A stretch of DNA of 9,384 nucleotides from Alphaproteobacteria bacterium (GTDB lineage: Bacteria; Pseudomonadota; Alphaproteobacteria; Micavibrionales; SZUA-601): contig QKJH01000166.1 of the NCBI GenBank assembly GCA_003250865.1, forward strand, positions 1-9,384, read 5' to 3'. This document shows, in pieces, positions 1 to 6,989 of the stretch (within the stretch, counting starts at the first letter, position 1; each line of letters opens with the position of its first letter). The notes beneath the pieces are model-generated. The model worked only from the letters and a program-made list of their open reading frames with translations. It was not told where the DNA came from and searched no databases. The translations under genes and the position numbers were made by a program.

Positions 1-648
1 ATGAGCGTAGGAAAAGACCGTATCATGGTCAATTGCGGCCATGCGGGTACCACCGAAAAGAAACAGAGTATAGCCGGGCTTTTGCGCTCGACCGCCGCGC
101 ACTCTACGCTTGTGATTGATGATAAGACCTGTATCCCGATTGCTGCTGATATGGGATTGGATGCCAAAAAGGCGGCTCTTTCGGTACAGCGGCAATACAG
201 CGCCGATGTTCTCAATCTGGAGATGAGTCATAATTTTTACCAACCCTCGGCGGGTTTGACGCACAAACGGCGTATACAGTTGCGCGACCAAGGGGAAACG
301 CTCGAAGGTCAGGATGTTCTGATTGGTGAAGAAACGCATGATTTTGCCATTCGCTTCCATTTGCATCCGAATGTCAATGTTTCCCGTGTGCAAAACGGTA
401 AAGCTTGCCTTATTCGTACCAAAACCGGTGTGGGGTGGAAATTTATTGCCCGCGGCGTTGAAGAGGTGGAAATCGAAGAAAGCATCTATCAACCCAACAG
501 TGACGAGGCACCGCGCGTTACCAGTCAAATCGTTCTGTATGGCAAAACCGAGGAGCGTCAAACGCGTGTTTTATGGATGCTTCACCGTGAAAAAACCGAA
601 AAAAAGAAAGCAAGCCGCAAGCGCAAAAAAGAAAAGGATGACGAATGA
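1..648 (+). CDS. Heparinase II/III-family protein, C-terminal part (5' truncated by window edge)
   Basis: The 215 visible residues look like the C-terminal beta-sheet domain of the heparinase II/III-like proteins common in Alphaproteobacteria. The supporting stretches are a start resembling the family's conserved E-M-S-x-G-x-x-R-x-x-V-N-C-G block (here from residue 2, with VNCG at 10-13), then L-R-S-T-A-A-H-S-T-L (residues 28-37), and later G-V-G-W-K-F and W-x-L-H-R. Family members are usually well over 500 residues, so the ATG at base 1 is most likely internal and the gene begins upstream. By family, the protein would be a polysaccharide lyase-like enzyme, but most of these alphaproteobacterial members have no proven substrate and the N-terminal catalytic domain is not visible. 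The last 20 or so residues are extremely Lys/Arg-rich and look disordered. The stop codon overlaps the sppA start as ATGA, implying translational coupling in one transcript. Confidence 0.8.
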   Translation: MSVGKDRIMVNCGHAGTTEKKQSIAGLLRSTAAHSTLVIDDKTCIPIAADMGLDAKKAALSVQRQYSADVLNLEMSHNFYQPSAGLTHKRRIQLRDQGETLEGQDVLIGEETHDFAIRFHLHPNVNVSRVQNGKACLIRTKTGVGWKFIARGVEEVEIEESIYQPNSDEAPRVTSQIVLYGKTEERQTRVLWMLHREKTEKKKASRKRKKEKDDE

Positions 649-2357
649 CCAAGGGTGAAATCTGGGCTCAAATAAAAAAATGGTTCTCCCGCTTTGTTAT
701 GAGTTTGGGAGTTATTTTCTTATCGTTTCTTGTTATGTCCTTTATTTCAATAACGGTTCTGTTTAAAGGGGGAAGCCCATCCCTGCCCGATGAAATGATA
801 TTACGCGTTGTTGTAGAAGACGGCTTCTTTGAAAGCGGTAATCCCAATCCACTGGCGGCTTTGTCCGGTGATACTTCGTCATACGGCATCCATGATTTGA
901 GCTTTGCTCTGCGGCGCGCAGCTTTGGATGAGCGGGTCAAGGCTGTTGTGATGAGTGTTAGGGGTGGTGACTATGGTTATGCTCACATCAACGAATTACA
1001 CCGTGCCATGGAAGATTTTAAGAAAAGCGGCAAGCCTATTTATGCCTATGCAACCAGCTTTGGCGGGGCTTCAAGCGGAATGGCTTCCTATTATTTGGCT
1101 TCTCCGGCGGATGAGATTTGGATACAGCCGATGGGGGTCGTTGGAATTACCGGATTTTTTATGCAAGTGCCCTTTTTCAAAGGGTTGATGGATAAGCTGG
1201 GAATTGAAGCGGACATTATCCACGAAGGCGACTATAAATCCGCACCCGAGCCGTTTACGCGCAGTTCGATGAGTAAAGCCAACAAAGAGATGAGCACGGC
1301 CTTGATGCAGGATTACTATGATGTTTTTGTAACAGATGTTGCGCGTTTCCGCCATCTGGATCCTTCGGTTGTTCGAAAGGCAATTGATGAGGCTCCCTTG
1401 TCTGAAAAAGAAGCCGTCAATTTGGGCTTTGTTGATGTTATTGGATTCAAAGACAGACTTATTGATAATCTGAAAGATGAATTTGAAGACATTTCATGGG
1501 TTGATGCCGGTCATTACGCCAATCAAGCATATAAAAAAGAAACCGTAAAACACACAGTGGCATTAATCACGGTGGATGGTGTCATTGCATCCCAATCGGG
1601 GCCTGGCGGTCTAATGGGCGGCGATGCCATTGATCTAAGCGCGGTTATCCGTAATCTGGAAACGGCTAGACAGGATGAAAATTGTATAGGCGTTGTGTTA
1701 CGGGTTAATTCACCCGGCGGAACGCCCGAAGCAGCCGAGGAACTACGGCGTATGGTGACACTGGTTAATGCCGAAAAACCGGTCGTTGTTTCAATGGGCA
1801 ATGTTGCCGCCTCGGGGGGATACTGGATTGCGGTAAATGCGCGCCGCATTTATGCCGAGCCGATGACCCTAACGGGTTCTATCGGTGTATTTGGCGGCAA
1901 GGTTGGTTTGTCCTCACTACTTGAAAAAGCAGGGATTAATCTCGACAGCGTCAAGATGGGACAGGATGCGGATATCTGGTCGTTGGAAAAAACCTATACA
2001 CCTCAACAACGCCGTAAAATTGAGGCGATGCTCGGTAATGTATATGACGCATTTGTTCAAAGAGTTGCTTTTGGTCGCGGCCAATCAATTGAAACAGTTA
2101 AAGAACTGGCCAAAGGGCGGGTCTATACGGGCAATCAGGCACTGAAAAACGGATTGGTGGATGAAATTGGTGATGTTGATATGGCGGCAAAAGCCGTACG
2201 CGGCCTTGCAGGAGTGAGCGAAGCGCCTATTCAGGCCTATCACGAACCGCTGGATTTCATGGATACCGTTATCAGTATCGTTAAACAGGCAGGAATGGTC
2301 TTTTCAGGCACAACGCGTTCATCGGTGTGGTTGGTTAATTCTACGGCTATTTATTGA
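645..2357 (+). CDS. sppA: Signal peptide peptidase SppA, 67K type (S49 family)
   Basis: A 570-residue membrane-anchored serine protease that degrades signal peptides left in the inner membrane after secretion. It has one hydrophobic N-terminal anchor (residues about 17-40) followed by two tandem S49 domains, the long E. coli-type architecture (618 residues there). The catalytic dyad is visible. The general-base lysine is K198 in G-D-Y-K-S-A-P-E-P-F of the N-terminal domain (K209 in E. coli), and the nucleophile is S390 in A-A-S-G-G-Y-W of the C-terminal domain (S409 in E. coli). The downstream T-G-S-I-G-V-F-G motif is also intact. The gene therefore looks functional. The start is set by the ATGA overlap with the upstream heparinase-like gene; no separate promoter is visible, so it is probably co-transcribed. 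It ends directly at a bidirectional terminator hairpin. Confidence 0.93.
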   Translation: MTKGEIWAQIKKWFSRFVMSLGVIFLSFLVMSFISITVLFKGGSPSLPDEMILRVVVEDGFFESGNPNPLAALSGDTSSYGIHDLSFALRRAALDERVKAVVMSVRGGDYGYAHINELHRAMEDFKKSGKPIYAYATSFGGASSGMASYYLASPADEIWIQPMGVVGITGFFMQVPFFKGLMDKLGIEADIIHEGDYKSAPEPFTRSSMSKANKEMSTALMQDYYDVFVTDVARFRHLDPSVVRKAIDEAPLSEKEAVNLGFVDVIGFKDRLIDNLKDEFEDISWVDAGHYANQAYKKETVKHTVALITVDGVIASQSGPGGLMGGDAIDLSAVIRNLETARQDENCIGVVLRVNSPGGTPEAAEELRRMVTLVNAEKPVVVSMGNVAASGGYWIAVNARRIYAEPMTLTGSIGVFGGKVGLSSLLEKAGINLDSVKMGQDADIWSLEKTYTPQQRRKIEAMLGNVYDAFVQRVAFGRGQSIETVKELAKGRVYTGNQALKNGLVDEIGDVDMAAKAVRGLAGVSEAPIQAYHEPLDFMDTVISIVKQAGMVFSGTTRSSVWLVNSTAIY

Positions 2358-2389
2358 AAAAATAAAAACCATCCAAGTTGGATGGTTTT
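2357..2389. terminator. Bidirectional Rho-independent terminator shared by sppA and tRNA-Thr
   Basis: A perfect 10-bp inverted repeat at 2365-2374 and 2380-2389 (arms AAAACCATCC / GGATGGTTTT) encloses the 5-base loop AAGTT. Read on the minus strand the hairpin is followed by a T-rich run (TTTTTATTTTTT), making it a strong intrinsic terminator for the tRNA, whose 3' CCA end lies only three bases before the stem. On the plus strand the T tract is only the four Ts in the stem itself, so termination of sppA here is plausible but weaker. Confidence 0.8.
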
Positions 2390-2392
2390 GAA

Positions 2393-2467
2393 TGGTGCCG
2401 GTTGTCGGATTTGAACTGACGACCTACCGCTTACAAGGCGGTTGCTCTACCACTGAGCTAAACCGGC
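2393..2467 (-). tRNA. tRNA-Thr (anticodon UGU)
   Basis: Read on the minus strand this folds as a 75-base cloverleaf. The acceptor stem is GCCGGTT/AACCGGC with discriminator A and an encoded CCA. The D arm is GCTC/GAGC with a short 7-base loop. The anticodon stem is ACCGC/GCGGT with loop CTTGTAA, giving anticodon TGT and hence threonine. The variable loop has 5 bases and the T loop is TTCAAAT. The T stem (GTCAG/CCGAC) contains one A-C mismatch at the 52-62 pair; everything else pairs. The gene is transcribed towards sppA and ends at the terminator just beyond it. Confidence 0.95.
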
Positions 2468-2490
2468 ATTCTCGAATCATTTTCGATACT

Positions 2491-2520
2491 CGGACAAAAT
2501 AATGATTTTTAGACTTTAAT
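2491..2520 (+). promoter_or_regulatory. Weak candidate promoter for the dotM-dotL cassette
   Basis: CGGACA (2491-2496) and TTTAAT (2515-2520) lie 18 bases apart and would drive transcription towards dotM with a leader of roughly 135 bases. The -10 box is close to consensus and the -35 box is poor. An alternative -10-like TATAAA occurs at 2620-2625 but has no recognisable -35 box at a proper distance. A promoter is expected in 2468-2662, since the cassette's first gene follows an oppositely oriented tRNA, but which element is used cannot be settled by eye. The rest of this 195-base gap is AT-rich and shows no further gene. Confidence 0.2.
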
Positions 2521-2523
2521 CAA
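2496..2523 (-). promoter_or_regulatory. Candidate promoter of tRNA-Thr
   Basis: On the minus strand, TTGATT (2518-2523) and TATTTT (2496-2501) are separated by 16 bases, resembling -35 and -10 boxes with four of six consensus matches each. The -10 box ends 28 bases before the mature tRNA 5' end, leaving room for a short 5' leader removed by RNase P. The match is modest and the region is AT-rich, so chance similarity is possible. Confidence 0.35.
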
Positions 2524-2662
2524 GCATTCTTTCATTTTTTTAAGAAAAAAATAGGAAAGATAGTGCTAAAAATGGTATTCTCAGGTGATTTAAGACTCCC
2601 ATCTTTTCGGGAATACTGCTATAAAACCATAAAACGATTTATGACAACTTTCAGAGGGGCCT

Positions 2663-3859
2663 ATGGCAAAGGGTGACGATCCAAATGCAGATTTAAAAGC
2701 GATAAGCATATACCTGCTTTCTGCTGCCATGTTTGCGTTTATTATTTGGTTTTTCTTTGAAGAGCAAATCAAGTCGGGCATACGTTGGCTGAAAATTGGT
2801 GAAATGTGGTTGATTAGCCAGTTTATTGATGGTCAGGAAAAAGACTTTGTTCTGCAACAGCGGGAATATCTGATTGACTTCCAGAATATGGTTTCCAATC
2901 TATCAGGAGAGAGATTAGAACAGGTTTATGAGCGCTATGGTCACATGGTGCATGATCCATCGGCCATTGTTGCCCATTATACGGTTCTGCCGGCAACTAT
3001 ACTACTGTGTGTAATCGGTTTTTATATATTGGTGTTTGGCGCCAAAAAGCACCTTGTGCGCAGCTTCAACATTGATACGCTTTTGGCCGAGCAGTCCAAG
3101 GCTTTTCCGATTGTTTCGCCGGTGGTTAATTTTAACCCGGTTAAATCCTCTGCCCGCCAATTGGGGGGGGCTGTTCCAACGGTGTTACCTATGATGGCGG
3201 AGGCGCTGAGCCCCGAAGAATGGTTGTCATTTTATGCCGTAACACTGGTTGATGGAAAGATTAACAAGGGTGAAGCACGCAAAGCGTTTAATCGTCAGCT
3301 GGTGGCTCGTTGGCGCGGCGCAGACAAGTTGCCAATGCATTTAAAGGCGCTGTTTGTTGCTTGCTCCATGAAAGTTGCCGGACAGCGTGAAGAAGCGGAC
3401 AGATTTTTAGGAGAAGTGGCAAAATGTTGGTCGCCTAAAGGCGGTCTTCGCTTAACGGCGAAATTAAAGAAAGAAATTGCCAAAGGAATAAAAGACCCCA
3501 AAATCGGTCGAGTAACCGACAAAGTTGCGGCCCAGCACGCCTTTGTTACACCGGCGATGATACGTATTCTTCAGATGGCGCGTGAACAGGGGGGGGTATT
3601 AGCTCCTGCTTCATTCCTGTGGCTCCGCGCTGTTGATCGCACTGTGTGGTATCCGCTCAATAATCTGGGACGCGGATCATTTCATATCGAAGCATTGGGG
3701 GCGATGTCGCATTACAAGGCAGAGCGGTCGGCCAATCGTCCTATCCCAACGCCGCAGGTGGATACCGCGATAGAAGGGCTTCAAACATATTTGGACGGCT
3801 TGCCACAGATTGATATACCACCGCGTGACTATTCCAAAAGCGGTAAAAAGGCGGCATAG
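2663..3859 (+). CDS. dotM: DotM/IcmP, type IVB secretion coupling-complex protein
   Basis: A 398-residue inner-membrane protein recognised as the IcmP/DotM family, also represented by TrbA of IncI plasmids. DotM sits with the ATPase DotL in the Dot/Icm coupling complex and helps receive effector proteins on the cytoplasmic side. Two membrane segments are visible (residues about 11-32 and 108-126), then a long basic soluble domain of about 270 residues. The family signature near the C-terminus is clear: F-L-W-L-R-x-x-D-R-x-x-W-Y-x-L-N-N-x-G-R at residues 318-337, followed by E-A-L-G-A-M-S-H-Y. Length is close to the Legionella protein. The start is supported by AGAGGGG a few bases upstream. 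It is the first gene of a same-strand cassette with an unknown gene and dotL. Two runs of eight G interrupt the coding sequence (codons 167-170 and 309-312); both are in frame here. Confidence 0.88.
   Translation: MAKGDDPNADLKAISIYLLSAAMFAFIIWFFFEEQIKSGIRWLKIGEMWLISQFIDGQEKDFVLQQREYLIDFQNMVSNLSGERLEQVYERYGHMVHDPSAIVAHYTVLPATILLCVIGFYILVFGAKKHLVRSFNIDTLLAEQSKAFPIVSPVVNFNPVKSSARQLGGAVPTVLPMMAEALSPEEWLSFYAVTLVDGKINKGEARKAFNRQLVARWRGADKLPMHLKALFVACSMKVAGQREEADRFLGEVAKCWSPKGGLRLTAKLKKEIAKGIKDPKIGRVTDKVAAQHAFVTPAMIRILQMAREQGGVLAPASFLWLRAVDRTVWYPLNNLGRGSFHIEALGAMSHYKAERSANRPIPTPQVDTAIEGLQTYLDGLPQIDIPPRDYSKSGKKAA
3163..3170 (+). repeat. G8 homopolymer in dotM (first)
   Basis: Eight consecutive G bases span codons 167-170, encoding Leu-Gly-Gly-Ala just after the second membrane segment. 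A one-base slip here would shift the frame and remove most of the cytoplasmic domain. Confidence 0.9.
3589..3596 (+). repeat. G8 homopolymer in dotM (second)
   Basis: A second run of eight G bases spans codons 309-312 (Gln-Gly-Gly-Val), immediately before the conserved F-L-W-L-R signature. A slip here would remove the signature and the C-terminus. Confidence 0.9.
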
Positions 3860-3888
3860 AGGGAAAGATAGATAGGGATGAGAATAGC

Positions 3889-4437
3889 ATGTTAACAGAA
3901 GATTTTGAGAATAACCTACCGCGCGCCGGCGTTGTCAATGGCGGTCTGGTCTTATCTTTTCCAAATGCTTTGACGCCTGTTTTGTGGCGCCACTCGCTTG
4001 GCACGATGGATGATATTGCCTTTCAGCTTTTGTTTGAAGGGAAGCTGGCCATATTGGTAATAAAAACATCAACAGGTCATATGAAAGAAATAGCTCGTTT
4101 TGCTTCAATTGAAGAGGGGCAGAAAGCGTTTCACATGGCTAACGATGCATTGTTTGCCGGAGGACATGGCCTACTCTCTGATGGCAGCGGAGCTAACTCG
4201 GGTTCGAGCATGCTGATGAATATTATTGTCTTTGTTCTTATGTTTGCGATTTTAATCGGGGGTGGATATTACTACTATCAACAAAAAGCAACACGCAATG
4301 TTGTTGATTATCAGCCTCAGCAATATTATCAGGATGAAGCAGCGCCATCACGCGATGAGGATCAGGCTTCACAGGAAGATGAAAATGCATTTGCCCCTGG
4401 TGTTGCTGTCGATGTTGACAAAATGTTCGGTGAATAG
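3889..4437 (+). CDS. Unrecognised single-pass membrane protein between dotM and dotL
   Basis: I do not recognise this 182-residue protein. It has an N-terminal domain of about 100 residues with alternating strand-like and helix-like stretches (for example A-F-Q-L-L-F-E-G-K-L-A-I-L-V-I, then a helix ending M-A-N-D-A-L-F). A Gly/Ser linker follows, then one strong membrane segment (residues about 108-126) closed by four tyrosines, and an acidic Gln/Glu/Asp-rich tail. There is no signal peptide. It starts 29 bases after dotM (AGGGA lies 10 bases before the ATG, a slightly long spacing) and stops 12 bases before dotL, so it is surely co-transcribed with both. In Legionella the icmP and icmO genes are adjacent, so this gene is an addition. 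A role as an accessory subunit of the coupling complex is inferred from position and membrane topology only. Confidence 0.82.
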   Translation: MLTEDFENNLPRAGVVNGGLVLSFPNALTPVLWRHSLGTMDDIAFQLLFEGKLAILVIKTSTGHMKEIARFASIEEGQKAFHMANDALFAGGHGLLSDGSGANSGSSMLMNIIVFVLMFAILIGGGYYYYQQKATRNVVDYQPQQYYQDEAAPSRDEDQASQEDENAFAPGVAVDVDKMFGE

Positions 4438-4449
4438 GAAGTATAGTAA

Positions 4450-6927
4450 ATGGCTTTAAAATTAGCTCCATATATTGCCGATGATGATATTCTGTTAACG
4501 GATGCCCGACCGTGGTATTTGCGGTTTAACGACCAAATCCGTGACAAAAACAATGCGTTTATTTTCTGTCTCTCTGTAGCGATGATAATTTATATTCACC
4601 GCGATGGCGCAGCGTTGTTCTCTGATGCGGCGGCGTTGTGGGGTATTTTCTATTTTATCTGGTTAAAAATCACCAAAACTGTTTTGCCATTGAAATTGCC
4701 AATGACGATGGCCAAAAAATTCGGTAAGAAGGCAGACGGTATCTTATTCGTTGGGAACGACCAGTATGACAATGAAGAAATCTGGATTAGTAACTCGGAT
4801 GCACGTACCCATATTCTTTATTTGGGTACAACCGGTTCGGGTAAAACCGAAGGGTTGAAGTCGCTGGCGACCAACTCATTATGTTGGGGTTCCGGCTTCA
4901 TCTACGTTGATGGTAAAGCCGATACCGATTTGTGGAGTTCCATTTCTGCACTTGCGCGTCGATTTGGTCGTGATGACGACCTGATGGTGCTCAACTATAT
5001 GACAGGTAACTCCGATGCGGCGGCAGTGTCCAATACGATTAACCCTTTCTCGTTCGGTTCGGCTTCCTATCTGACCAACATGATGGTGTCGCTAATGCCG
5101 GAAAGCGGCGGTGATAATGCCATGTGGAAAGACCGCGCTGTTGCCCTTATTGCTGCATTGATGCCTGTATTGACGTGGAAACGTAATAATCAGGAGTTCC
5201 AATTAAGCATCAACGCCTTGAGGGACTGCCTGCATTTTAAAAAGATTGTTCAGCTTTCCCGTGAAGAAGTTGTCCCGGAAAAGCTTCGTCGTGGTTTACA
5301 GGGGTACTTGTCAACACTTCCCGGATATGATGATAACTTTTTTGCTGATGATGGTTCCGAAAAACAGGGCCCCGGAGGTCAGGCACAGGATTTATCCGTG
5401 GTTTATCAACAACACGGCTATCTGTCTATGCAGTTTACCCGTTCGTTGCAATCACTGGCCGATGATTATGGCTATATCTTCGAAGTGGCTAATGCTGATA
5501 TTGACATCCATGACATCGTTTTGAACCGTCGTATTCTTGTTGTGCTTATTCCGGCATTGGAAAAATCCGGCGATGAAACGGCTAATTTGGGTAAAATTCT
5601 TGCCTCAATGCTCAAGGGGATGATGGGGGGAACGCTGGGCTCCCAAGTTGAAGGCAACACGGAGCAGGCCATTGAGAACAAGGCAACACGGGCACCAACG
5701 CCGTACATGACCATCTTTGACGAGGTTGGTTACTACACGGTGGAAGGTATGGCTGTAATGGCTGCTCAGGCTCGCTCGCTCGGCTTCTCGCTGGTCTTTG
5801 CCGCCCAGGATTTGCCGGGCTTGGAAAAACGTGTTCGTGAGGAAGCGCGCTCCATTACCGCCAACTGTAACTTGAAGATTTTTGGTAAGTTGGAAGACCC
5901 TGTTACTACGCGCGAATTCTACGAAAAGACCGTCGGTAAAGAAGAAGTAACACGCATGAGCGGTTATAAAAGAGAAGACGGCGTAAAAATGAACGATAGC
6001 GTTACCATTGTTGATAAGGCAATTGTTTCGTACAAAAAACTGAAAAGCTATAAAGAAGGTCAGGCCGTTGTGAATTTCGGTCGCACCATTATTCCGGCAA
6101 GAATGTTCTATGCCAACCCCAAAGGAATCAAAGCGTTGCGGGTTCATCGTATGCTTGCCTTGCCACCGGCCGACCCCGAAGGAAAACGTTCGGGCAAAGA
6201 TTTGGATAACGTTCTGGAACGATTTAATGATAAGTCGTGGACGGCTGAAAATTGTATGCCGAGCGTTAAAACCGAAACGGAAATCGGTTATCTGGTTGAC
6301 GGTTTTGCTGCTGCTAGAAAAGAAAAAGAAGGGTTGGTTGAAAGCGGCATTATTGCAGTAGCCCATCTGGCACAAAAAAGTGATTTATTAAAAGCCGATA
6401 CCGCTGGCAGTGCAGAATCTCAACAGGAAAAATCTCCCCCCGTCGTTGCTCCTTCGACAGAAGACATCAAGCAGAAGGAAGAGGCGCTTCAGATTAATGA
6501 AGAAATGGCCGATAAGCCTGAAGAGACACAGCAACAGGACGCGTCTTCGCAAAGCATGGAAACCATGAGCTGGGCACAAATCATTTCTCAGGGTAATAAA
6601 CAGCCAAAAGACGCAAAATCGACGGTAACCGAGGCTCCGGCTAAAAGCAGTGAAGCCGTATTGCCTCAGGAAGAAAAAGAAAGCGCGCCTGTGGAAGGAG
6701 AAAAACCAAAGGAATTACGTGCAACACGCGAAGATGAAGCGGAACCTGTTTCCTGGGCGCAATTGGTATCACAATCATCATCAACGCCAAAACCACAGGA
6801 AAAGCCGTCGCAACCTGATAATAAAACAGTACAATCTGACGATGAAGATAACGAGAGCGACACGTCTTTTACCGATCAACCGCTCACATGGGCACAGCTG
6901 ATTAATAAAGATAAAAAAGACGATTAA
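4450..6927 (+). CDS. dotL: DotL/IcmO, type IVB secretion coupling ATPase
   Basis: An 825-residue type IV coupling protein of the IcmO/DotL family (VirD4-like ATPase). It receives effectors at the inner membrane and feeds them to the Dot/Icm channel. Two N-terminal membrane segments (about 36-50 and 56-73) precede the motor domain. Walker A is G-T-T-G-S-G-K-T at residues 126-133 (K132), followed by the DotL-like W-G-S-G-F-I-Y-V-D-G-K-A-D. Walker B is I-F-D-E at 422-425, and a conserved F-A-A-Q-D lies at 450-454. All key residues are present, so it should be active. From about residue 640 the protein becomes an acidic, low-complexity tail rich in Glu, Gln, Pro, Ser and Lys with a thrice-repeated W-A-Q motif. 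In Legionella the DotL tail binds DotN and the IcmS-IcmW-LvgA adaptors; a similar docking role is inferred. The protein is slightly longer than Legionella DotL (about 783 residues). AGGAAG lies 8 bases before the ATG. Confidence 0.93.
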   Translation: MALKLAPYIADDDILLTDARPWYLRFNDQIRDKNNAFIFCLSVAMIIYIHRDGAALFSDAAALWGIFYFIWLKITKTVLPLKLPMTMAKKFGKKADGILFVGNDQYDNEEIWISNSDARTHILYLGTTGSGKTEGLKSLATNSLCWGSGFIYVDGKADTDLWSSISALARRFGRDDDLMVLNYMTGNSDAAAVSNTINPFSFGSASYLTNMMVSLMPESGGDNAMWKDRAVALIAALMPVLTWKRNNQEFQLSINALRDCLHFKKIVQLSREEVVPEKLRRGLQGYLSTLPGYDDNFFADDGSEKQGPGGQAQDLSVVYQQHGYLSMQFTRSLQSLADDYGYIFEVANADIDIHDIVLNRRILVVLIPALEKSGDETANLGKILASMLKGMMGGTLGSQVEGNTEQAIENKATRAPTPYMTIFDEVGYYTVEGMAVMAAQARSLGFSLVFAAQDLPGLEKRVREEARSITANCNLKIFGKLEDPVTTREFYEKTVGKEEVTRMSGYKREDGVKMNDSVTIVDKAIVSYKKLKSYKEGQAVVNFGRTIIPARMFYANPKGIKALRVHRMLALPPADPEGKRSGKDLDNVLERFNDKSWTAENCMPSVKTETEIGYLVDGFAAARKEKEGLVESGIIAVAHLAQKSDLLKADTAGSAESQQEKSPPVVAPSTEDIKQKEEALQINEEMADKPEETQQQDASSQSMETMSWAQIISQGNKQPKDAKSTVTEAPAKSSEAVLPQEEKESAPVEGEKPKELRATREDEAEPVSWAQLVSQSSSTPKPQEKPSQPDNKTVQSDDEDNESDTSFTDQPLTWAQLINKDKKDD
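6565..6909 (+). repeat. Three copies of a W-A-Q motif encoded in the DotL C-terminal tail
   Basis: The protein motif [ST]-W-A-Q-[IL]-[IV]-[SN]-[QK] occurs at residues 707-714 (S-W-A-Q-I-I-S-Q), 768-775 (S-W-A-Q-L-V-S-Q) and 813-820 (T-W-A-Q-L-I-N-K). Encoding bases for each copy plus the preceding residue are 6565-6591, 6748-6774 and 6883-6909. Tryptophans are 61 and 45 residues apart. They are the only Trp residues in an otherwise acidic, disorder-prone region. The DNA copies differ at synonymous positions, so this is protein-level conservation and not a recent DNA duplication. Confidence 0.85.
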
Positions 6928-6929
6928 GC

Positions 6930-6957
6930 TTGATTTTTATAAGAAAAATAGTATATT
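6930..6957 (+). promoter_or_regulatory. Candidate promoter for the 325-aa gene
   Basis: TTGATT (6930-6935) and TATATT (6952-6957) are separated by 16 bases in the 62-base AT-rich gap after dotL, and would start transcription about 25 bases before the ATG. No terminator hairpin is visible after dotL, so read-through from the cassette remains possible in addition to this promoter. Confidence 0.4.
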
Positions 6958-6989
6958 TTATTTTCATAACATTATAGAGGGTTGATACC

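Noticed and set aside
1..3. ATG at base 1 as the true start of the heparinase-like gene
   Set aside because: The residues following it match an internal conserved block of the family and the catalytic domain would be missing, so the window edge more likely cuts the gene.
660..685. W-A-Q-I in the N-terminus of SppA, resembling the DotL tail motif
   Set aside because: Single occurrence in a membrane-anchor-flanking helix, without the following [IV]-[SN]-[QK]; most likely chance.
2534..2552. AT-only inverted repeat (seven T, AAG, seven A, flanked by A and T) upstream of dotM
   Set aside because: It has no GC in the stem and sits in an AT-rich gap, so it is not a credible terminator or operator on sequence alone.
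2597..2612. CCC...GGG mini-hairpin before dotM
   Set aside because: Only three GC pairs with a long loop; too weak to call a terminator or riboswitch.
2393..2663. tRNA-Thr as an integration site for a genomic island carrying the dot genes
   Set aside because: The dot genes lie on the 5' side of the tRNA, whereas integrases usually target the 3' end. No integrase gene and no duplicated tRNA 3' end were seen in the window.
5605..6375. A 256-codon open frame on the minus strand inside dotL
   Set aside because: It lies wholly antisense to the conserved DotL motor domain, and its translation is rich in Phe, His and Asn with no recognisable domain, as expected for a shadow frame.
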